DNA of 64,000 bases, taken from Ochotona curzoniae. Taxonomy: Eukaryota; Chordata; Mammalia; Lagomorpha; Ochotonidae. Positions 56,341 through 64,000 of the stretch are shown here, piece by piece. A model generated the notes under the pieces. The model saw only the letters and a list, made by a program, of their open reading frames with translations, did no database searches and was not told the origin of the DNA. Where the stretch lies: the NCBI RefSeq assembly GCF_017591425.1, contig NW_024466599.1, positions 74,070,501 through 74,134,500 on the forward strand. Direction: 5' to 3'. Numbering within the stretch: position 1 is the first letter of the stretch; the number at the start of each line of letters is the position of its first letter. The position numbers were made by a program, and so were the translations under genes.

Positions 56341-59300
56341 GAGAAGAATGAAACTCCTCCAGCAAGGTTAAGATTAATTTGGAGTCACCAGGGGCGGCGG
56401 ATGGAGGTTGTCGGCAATAGAGCAGTTCATTTGGAAATATTCATCGATGTAATTGTTAGGGCCAGGTTTTCTTTTATCCATATTTCCAGACGAAAGGGGT
56501 CTCAAGACAGCTTGTATATTACCCCTAAAATCCAAGACATCACTGCCTCCATCCTTGAAATCAAAGGTGATCATTTTTGCCTTGAATACTCCCAAGCATA
56601 GTGTCCTTGGTGGCTTGAATTCTTTTCTTCATTTAATCTTTTCTGGACATGACACCCTTTCTCTCTACTGCTCTGGCAGAACACAGGAAGTTTGGGCTGC
56701 CTTATTTTTCAGGTAATGTGTGCATTGTCTTGCTGTTTTCTGGGTACATAGCCAACTAGACACTGCTTCCTGGCCATACTGGGCGGGATCTTGGAGTACT
56801 GAGCATCAGTCCAGCCTATCCTATGCTCACATTTGGACTATTTCACCTACCACCCATTGCCCAGAGACAGTGGCAGGCTCCAACTTACACTGGAGCATTT
56901 CCAAAGGGCTGTCCACTTTGCAGCAGCCTCAGCTGCATTATCCCCTATGTTACTGCAGAATCACCTTTGTGGTGTCCTCTGCAATGTAAAACGGCTGCTT
57001 CTTCAGGTTTTCCACAGCCTGAAGCAGCCCGCACATTCCTTTATCATAATTAATTTCTTCGTAGGTAGCATGTAGAGGCCCTCTTTCCAGATGGCTCCAG
57101 AAGCATGGACCACTGAGAAGGCCCTAGAGGAGTCACAGAAGCCTGTCAAAGCCTTTCCTATTCCCAGGTTCAGTGCCCTAGGCAGGGCTGTTATTTCTTC
57201 CGATGGTACAGAGTCCCCAAGAGACTCATAGCTTTGTCAGTTCCAGGTAAAGACAGAATTGCATCGCCTGACCTCCGATGACCATTTGCCATAACACTGC
57301 TACATTCTACAGCCCATGCTACTTCTGCCTTAGACAGGGCTTCACTTCTGGAACCTTTCCTATTAGGGTCTGCCATTGAGGGAAATCGTGTGTTGGGGAC
57401 TCTTCGACCCTGGCATCAGTGTGTCAGATTCAAAATCTGGCAGAGTTTTCACAAGGCTTGACACAGCGCCATCTACCACTGGCCAACCAGTGTGGTCCTT
57501 CTACTGCCAGAACATTTGCGACCTGGGGTGGGGGGATGCAGCTTGGCATTGTCCCAGAGTTAACTGTGTTGCTTCTATTTCCAAGTTGCTCCATGTATCT
57601 CACTGTTCAGAGAAATAAGATACCACTCATTTTAGTGACCCCAACGCTGGGTCAGGAGCCCCCATTGCAGTTTCTTGTTTTCCAAAAACATGTATAGGAC
57701 AAAGAAGTGTTCTATGTTAGACAGTCCTGAAACAAAGTCTTAGGGATCAGACCATATTGATTATACCATCACACAGGTCAATTTTTTTTTTTCCTAGACC
57801 AAAGTTGGGTATCCAAAGGCAGCAGAAATTAGCATTTCCAAGAATCCCTGCAATGTTTTTCTGGTCTTGGCAGAAGCAAGTTACAGCTTGCCTGTACATG
57901 GTCTTAGAGTAACCGCTATTTTCCCTGTTAGGCTTCCTTGAGATCCTTCACATCTTCCTGCAAGAAAGCTCAGGGTTTCAATGGTATTTTCTTTTTGACC
58001 AGATGCTTTCTTTGAGACGGTAGCTTCCCAATCAAAGGCAAAGAGCTTTTGAGAGTTGGAGTGCAAAGGAATGTAAAAGGATATTTGTTTTCTCCAACCA
58101 AATTGGCAAATGGAGTACAGGGACTGGATATACTGAGGTACCTGTTCTGACCTGCTTCATTTCCCCTTTACCCACCCCCAAACCCTGGATAAATCTGTTT
58201 CCGTCAGTCCTGGGTTGCCAGAGGTGTCATGAGAGGGCCCACAGGGCTTGATCTATCTCTGACAAAAAATGCTTCTGTTCCAAACTGATAAGATCGCAGC
58301 TTCAAAGTTCAGGGGATCCCGTTTGTGTCCTGGACCAACAAAGAGTCTGTTGGAGTGTTATCTTTACAGAATGCTTGTTGCTAGTCCATCCCATCTGACC
58401 ATGGGTATAATCCTCTGGATTAGCCTAAATTAAAATGTCTTCCAGAGTGGATTCCAGATCCTTAGATGGAAGAGAATCAAACGTTTTGCTCCCTGAGTCT
58501 GAGGATCCCACCTTTGCTTGGCCGTGGCTTACACACACAGTAGTGCCTACATGCCTAACAGTAGAATGGGACACTTAGGTACACATAGGAACAAGTGAAT
58601 AAGGACTTCAGAATTTACTTCAAAAGTGAGGGCTTCCAGATATACCCTTCTCTTTTCCTTGATACTCGTTTTGTGTAATAATCTTTTTTTGTAAAATTGC
58701 CCTTCTTAATAGCACAGATGACATAGCTTCAATGTCGAGCAAATTTGCCCCCCCTTATATTTCTAGGGTAACCCAGGACTCCTCAGGAGAGTTCTGAAGT
58801 TTATCATGAAGTGTCAGCCTTGGAGTTCCTGGCCTTTTCAATCTTCTGCTATCAAAGAGAATTGAAAGGAGACAGATTTTCCCTATGCGTTGCCTCTCTG
58901 GAACAGCTCAGCCACTTGTGTTTCCAACCATGTTCCTATTTGCAGTACTTAGGCTGGTTAGTCCTTAACCTATCTGATAAGCCCTTGTTGGTCCCACACT
59001 GGGGAATGGGGAATAGGGCTGCTCACCTAAGGTGACTCCCACTCATCTTCCTGGATTATCTGGACCAGACAGGCTAGTAGCATCTAACCAAGTAACCAAG
59101 TTGTGTTTTCTGAATCATGTCTCCATTGTTGAAAATCTTAAGGGCATTCTCCACCAAAGTAAAGATGTTGGTCTCTCTCTCTGTCTCCAACGTCACCTCA
59201 TTTTTGTTTGCTTGCTTGCTTTGTTATGTGTGTATTTTTTGTTGTTGTTTTGCTTTGGTTTTAGTTTTATCACTGTTGCATATCCAAACAGCTTCTAGTG

Positions 59301-60019
59301 AGACAGAATACCCTAATAGATTAACTCAAAATGTAGATTATTGATAATCACTTCAGCTCCTTAAGGATACTGGGTAATGGTCAAGGATATATTCCCAAGT
59401 TCACCAATAGTACCAGCATCTTTCTCAGCAAAGTTCCTTTCACCTAGCCAGCCTTGTTGATAAAGCAAAACTGCTCAGCAAAATATGAAATCACCGTTTT
59501 CCACCTGTTTTCTGTAGACAGTTTCCAAACTGAACAAAAAGACAGCATGTCAGAGTAATGGAGAAGAATAACCCAGGTGGACTTGGCTCAGGAATTTCTC
59601 TGATCACTCAATCTGCACTCCTCAATATTCCAGTGCTAAACTTGAAGATTTTATTTTGGTGTCCCGAAAAGGTCATCCCTTTCCACTCCCTAATTCTTTC
59701 CTAATAGCACACCTCCAGTCCTGGCCTTTGCTGATAGCAACTCTTAGATGCTTACTAGAGTAATTCAATCCTGAGTTCCACAGTTTGCTTGAGAAAAACA
59801 AGGTACAGGTGGTGTGGCTAGTTTGCCGCTTTGGTCTGTGGGGCACCAACTCAGGATCATCAGGCACAAAGCAAAGACAGATTGGTCAACACAGCAGCAA
59901 CTGTTGCCAACAGTGGCCAAGCCCTGGAGGTACTGCCTCTGCCACTTGTCTCACTCTCTTTTGGAGCACCCCAATCCTAGGCATCAGGCAGTCCCAGCTA
60001 GGTTAACCAATTTTGTTAG

Positions 60020-60480
60020 TAGACCCAGTGGGTAGGTCACTTAGAACAACACCAGATGAATATTTTTCCCACATGAAAGTTTTACTTACTTGTGATGAGT
60101 AAAGGAGACAATTGGAAGGTAGAGTTTTCTGAAGAAATTGCCTTCTGGGAAAGCAATTTGCCAGCATGTTGGTGGCAAATATTAAGGGAATATCCAAAAT
60201 GTTCACTCCTTGCTGCTGAATGAATGGCATCTCTAAGTGCCATGCTGTAAAATAAGATTTCCTGGGAAATCCTTGAAAACAATGCTCCAGAGAGGATGTA
60301 CTTGCAAATTGCTCATGTTCATTGTCTCTGCCTGTGTTCTAGAACCCCTTTTTGTCTAAATCCTATTTTCTTGGCTACCAGGTGATATTATGTTAAGATA
60401 AATGACTAGATCTAAGAGAAGACTTAAATACCATGTGGAAAATAGATTCATAAAGTTAAGGAGATGGAAGAGTGCCCAGG
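60020..60480 (-). repeat. 5' LTR of the ERV
   Basis: Partner of the LTR at 55890-56340. Here the poly-A signal is mutated (TTTACT at about 60081). The visible mismatch rate between the LTRs indicates an old insertion. A primer-binding site could not be read with confidence below 60020. Confidence 0.62.
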
Positions 60481-61065
60481 GATACAATGATACAAATAAG
60501 ACTACAGGGACAAGGTAGTTATTTGTAGGACTGCCTATCTCGTGGCCGAGAAACATCACAAGTGCTCAGGTCTCCCAACTCAACACCATCTTTTATGTTG
60601 TGTGCCTCATTTTCTATTGCATAAACAAAACACAGGGTACACTATAATAAAAGGAAGTTGATATGGGATTATGTTCTAGAGGGTGCTAAGTTGAAGAGCA
60701 TGGTTCTAGCTTATGTTCAGCTTCAGGTAAGGACCTTATGCTGTTCCAAGTGCATGGAGGGAATGTAGAAGGGCCAGTTAGTCTGTGCTAAAGAAAAGAA
60801 GTGATAAAAAGATCCGGATGCTTTGTAATAACCAGCTCTTACCTGCATCACAGGAATTAAATCAATCCCTTTGTGACAGTGGCCTTCGCAGAACTCGGTA
60901 CTTTAGCATTGAGAACCATTGCTGAATGTGGGCCGTGCTGAGGACAAACCATTCTGAAATCACAACATGTCTCACACTTCCTATCTCACACTCAATTACA
61001 ATTCTAATCACATCGATTAAATCCGATGTGAACATATGTGGGGATACATTATGTATACACCCTTA
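60481..61065. other. Non-coding stretch, nothing recognised
   Basis: No repeat motif or exon supported. Confidence 0.5.
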
Positions 61066-61315
61066 AAATGGGTCGTTTTTTGGTCTAGCAGCTAAGATGC
61101 TGGTTGAGATATCTGAATTAAAACCCAAGTCCACTCCTGATTCAAGTCCCCTCTGATGCAGCTGTTTGGAGCTAGAATTTACAGCATAAGTTATTGAGAT
61201 CTCATCACCCATGTTCAAGATTTGGATTGATTCTTGGCTCCTCGCTTTGTATCTAACCAATATTGTGGGTGGTTTGAGGAGTAGAAAAAAAAAGAAGAAC
61301 AAGAAACCTCTTTAA
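61066..61315 (+). mobile_element. Old lagomorph SINE
   Basis: 'TTTTGGTCTAGCAGCTAAGA' tRNA-like head, 'CTCCTGATTCAAGTCCCCT' B-box-like region and 'GATTCTTGGCTCCTCGCTTT' body, of the older 'GCTAAGATGCTGGTTGxGAT' class; the tail is lost. Confidence 0.75.
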
Positions 61316-62964
61316 AAAGATTCATTAGAAAAATTCTTCATTATGGTCTGAGACTTCCTTTTCATTTCAAGGATATTCCATAATAAGAGTGCAAGACAGA
61401 GATGAAACCATTGATACGCTGTAAAGTGTTTCTGAGGGCTGCTTGGTGAGCCACCGTTCTTTTTTCGTACCTATTATGGTCCAACTCACATCACAATATT
61501 TCTAATGATTAATGTTACATTTAAATATCAAATTATTCTACCGCAGGCCTACGGTTGTCACCTAAAATTGTGGATTTCTAATCATTTGTCTGCTAGAATT
61601 CTTTGAATTCAATAAATCAATTTTGTGAGTAGAACACAAGTATAGCATTGCAAATGAGAAACGCCAACTTCAGAGTTCTGCTATGTGAATTTATTGCTAG
61701 TACAAAAGTGAGCAGTGGCATATAGGATCACTAGTTTTAAATGAAAGCTTGTCTTTAAACAATCATTTGCAATTTCAGAATTATTCTGAAATATGTTATT
61801 TTCTCAAAGATATCCCAATAAGAGTGATGTAGTATAACATTAACATAGTTTTATTTCCTTATGAATGACTCCAATTTACTTAGCTGAAATGAACAATTGG
61901 CAGTTGAAAGAATCTGGGATAAATATAAATACGTGAAAACGATAGGAATCCCTAAAATCATTTCACTGCTTTCACAATAAACAAGATATATCATAGGTCA
62001 AAAATGAAGTTTAAAAGAACTTATTGTAATACCAGAAATTACAAGAAGAGTGAAGTCTGTAATGGGAACTAACCAGAGCTGCTGGTTTCTTGAATGGAGC
62101 AGGTGAAGTGTTGCAGAAGTAATATGCATCGCTTCCAGTGGAAGGAACTAAATGACTCATTATGAAGACACTCATTACTGGCTGTTTCACTTAATGGCTC
62201 CATGAAAAGATGTATCAAGGGCTACAAACTTTGTGACCAATGAGAGAGGCGAGAAATAATGAGGTAAACTTGCCCAATCTTTAGGCAGATAAAATTCCAA
62301 TAAGCCACAGTAGGGGGTGAGTGTTTGGGGTTGCATGTTCCTTGGTTCCAGGTGCCAAGGGTTTTCTAAAGCCTGATTGAAACCAGGAAATGAGAAATAG
62401 AGAGAGAGAGAGAGAGAGACTGGGAGAAAAATATGAACCAGTGTATCTGTAATACAATTTTAGCCCTTATATAAAGCACGTTTCAAAGTCCTCATCACGT
62501 ACTTGTTTAGACACTATTGCATGTTATGTTTCTATAAAACATTTCAAAGGTTGATGGAAGTTGTACATTGCACGAGTTACGAAATAATACATCGTGAACC
62601 CCCTAATAACAGATGTAATAAATGTTTTGACACTTATTGAAGAACACAGCTCCCTCTTTTCACATTATAAATATATATAATAGGAACCCTTAGACATATA
62701 TATCTTTCTCCATTTACATAGATCCTCAAATCAGTTATTTCAGTGTATTCAGAGGATGAAGTGATACACTGGGCTATATAGATCAGTGAGACTTGATTTA
62801 ACAATCCCAAAACCTTCCCAATTAACACCACATTCAATTCAACCTCAGCCATGCCTCGGGAAGATGACCCCACATAGGTTTTCCTTCTCTTTTCTGACTT
62901 CTGATAGTGTTAACGCTCATCCTGATATTTAACCTAAATCTGCCCTACTGCAGGGTAAGCCTAT
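61316..62964. other. Mostly unique stretch, CNE-like in parts
   Basis: 61420-61640 and 62020-62290 are repeat-free and AT-rich with TAAT cores. A (GA)n is at 62401-62420. About 62300-62400 may be an eroded SINE. No exon supported. Confidence 0.45.
62401..62420. repeat. (GA)n microsatellite
   Basis: Ten GA units. Confidence 0.95.
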
Positions 62965-63190
62965 TCTTGTTTTGTCCCCATTGACTAATGAGAATAATTG
63001 GTCCCCATCCTCTGTATAATATCCCTTTATGTAGGAGTAAAATAGTTATTATGTCTCCCTCAGGTCTTCTTTTCTGTAGATTGAATGTGTCCAGTTCTCT
63101 TCACCTTTTCTCATGGGTCACATTTTCTAAACCTTTTATCATTTCTGATGCTCCCTTCAGGACTCCCTCTAATTTGTTCTGTCTGTGAAA
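62965..63190 (-). mobile_element. CR1/L3-like LINE remnant, minus strand
   Basis: 'TCCCTCAGGTCTTCTTTTCT', 'TTGAATGTGTCCAGTTCTCT', 'TTTCTAAACCTTTTATCATT' and 'GGACTCCCTCTAATTTG' follow the complement of the CR1/L3 ORF2 end, in the right order and spacing. CR1-clade LINEs were active before the radiation of placental mammals, so this is one of the oldest readable repeats here. Confidence 0.62.
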
Positions 63191-63549
63191 GGCTGCCTGC
63201 CCCAAACCAAGGCTCCGAATGGAACCCATCCAGTCCAAGGCAAGCTAAATAATTGCCTGGCTGGCTTTCAATGTGAGTACCCCCCTAACAGCCGCCACTG
63301 CAGTCCAGCTTTTCTTGGCACACGGTCCTATTTGCTGGCATTTGATTATGCTCTGCACTCCAACAGTCCACCTGGAGAAGAGAATTAATTGCCTTTTCTC
63401 TGAGCAATCGTCAGACTCTCCTCAACAGGGAAGTACTTGTTGGAATCTTCACTAACTGGATCCTTGTTTTAATGTCGCATGTGTCTTTAAATAAACTCAT
63501 ATATGGAGAATAAAATGCTTATATTTTTAAAGATTTTTTGTAAAGCCAA
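63191..63549. promoter_or_regulatory. CNE-like unique stretch beside the CR1 remnant
   Basis: 'GCTAAATAATTGCCTGGCTG' and 'GAGAAGAGAATTAATTGCC' lie in repeat-free sequence directly continuous with the CR1-like piece. Possible exapted regulatory DNA; not tested. Confidence 0.3.
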
Positions 63550-63760
63550 TCTACCTTTTAAAAAATAGAGCAGTTTAAGGTTCACAGCAAAATGGAGCAG
63601 AAAATATGAAGATTTCCTATGGATCAGCTGCATTCACACTAGAGCCCCCCATCACCAACTTCTGAAGATATGTTGCAGTACCCATGTCTGTTTCCAAATA
63701 AAAGTTGGACTCCCAATGAGGCAGTTAAACATACCTTGGCACTATGATGCTACGTTTTCT
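63550..63760 (-). mobile_element. Old L1 3' end, minus strand
   Basis: 'AGTTTAAGGTTCACAGCAAA' and 'CCCCCATCACCAACTTCTG' match the complement of an L1M 3' UTR. The right part is less clear. Confidence 0.55.
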
Positions 63761-64000
63761 CTCTTTGCCTATACGTACAATGCCATGATATGCTTAAAGA
63801 GCAGAACGCGAAAAACTTGCAACTGTTACTAAAGGTCTACATCACTATGATAATATGAAGGAAAACGACAGGCAAGGGAATCAGAGAGCGCAAAAGGGGA
63901 GGAAACTCTGTGTCTATGCAACTGTATAGTGGAAAATAATAAGAGGATATTCTCTTGTAATTTCATTTGTGAACTTTTGAAAGTCCCCTTATATTCAATG
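63761..64000. other. Right edge, nothing secure
   Basis: 'TGTGAACTTTTGAAAGTCCCC' at 63969-63989 resembles a MITE right end, but the left end is not visible. Confidence 0.35.

Larger units (their letters stand above)
55890..60480 (-). mobile_element. Old class I-like endogenous retrovirus, minus strand
   Basis: Two related LTR copies (about 55890-56340 and 60020-60480) bracket about 3.7 kb of decayed internal DNA. On the minus strand, reading from high to low coordinates, come a likely gag region (59.9-58.5 kb), then around 57.8-58.05 kb the connection-region pattern LG-x-x-FC-x-LWIP, then at 57.06-57.13 kb an RNase H-like pattern with Asp-Ser...Arg-Ala-Phe and His-Ala-x-Gly-Ala. The order matches gammaretrovirus-like (ERV1) pol. 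Many stops and shifts are present; no intact frame and no env were seen. The internal region is short, so deletions are likely. Confidence 0.68.

Noticed and set aside
56720..57075. Plus-strand frames of 76-89 codons as a gene
   Set aside because: They are antisense shadows of the decayed minus-strand retroviral pol region.
63969..63989. Ninth copy of the palindromic MITE
   Set aside because: Only the right-end motif is visible at the window edge; the left end and core are not.

Overview
This window is vertebrate, clearly mammalian, nuclear DNA with no gene I can defend. It has the marks of a lagomorph genome. About two dozen copies of a tRNA-derived SINE with the lagomorph C-repeat layout are spread over both strands: tRNA-like head, 'CCCATATGGGCGCC' block, 'TTGGGACCCTGCACCC' body, (CT)n, then 'CCAATAAA' tail. 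The youngest copies carry the tail variant 'GGACGGAAGATCTTCC...TCCAATAAA', which I associate from memory with pika (Ochotona) more than rabbit. I call it a lagomorph, probably a pika, with moderate confidence. GC is low, microsatellites are frequent, and no open frame looks like a conserved protein.

Layout. 1-2.2 kb: unique sequence, one palindromic MITE copy, a (GT)n and a 29-bp tandem duplication. 2.2-7.8 kb: SINEs in both orientations, an unassigned protein-like stretch (3.6-4.7 kb), a MaLR-type LTR (5.46-5.85 kb) and a young SINE with a clean target-site duplication (7.4-7.74 kb). 7.8-17.3 kb: a repeat-poor island with several stretches that look like conserved non-coding elements, strongest at 12.4-12.96 kb, plus one possible TATA promoter/first exon at 11.16-11.27 kb. 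17.3-28 kb: SINEs, two MITEs, a lagomorph-type L1 3' end with an internal duplication, and a MIR. 28-34 kb: a second repeat-poor, CNE-like island. 34-48 kb: AT-rich retroposon territory with SINEs, old L1 in both orientations and one reverse-oriented LTR. 48-55 kb: mixed old repeats, then 53.9-54.2 kb, which appears to preserve the end of an ancient LINE reverse-transcriptase ORF. 55.9-60.5 kb: an old class I-like endogenous retrovirus in minus orientation, recognised by two related LTR copies and decayed pol between them. 60.5-64 kb: mostly unique, with a CR1/L3-like remnant at about 63.1 kb and an L1 3' end at the right edge.

How it works together: nothing here forms a pathway or operon. 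The best reading is a gene desert or long intron. Two repeat-poor islands may act as distal regulatory DNA for a gene outside the window, and transposons of several ages surround them. I found no prokaryote-type system, CRISPR array, rRNA or free-standing tRNA gene. Repeat family names rest on pattern memory, and most repeat edges are approximate to 5-30 bases.
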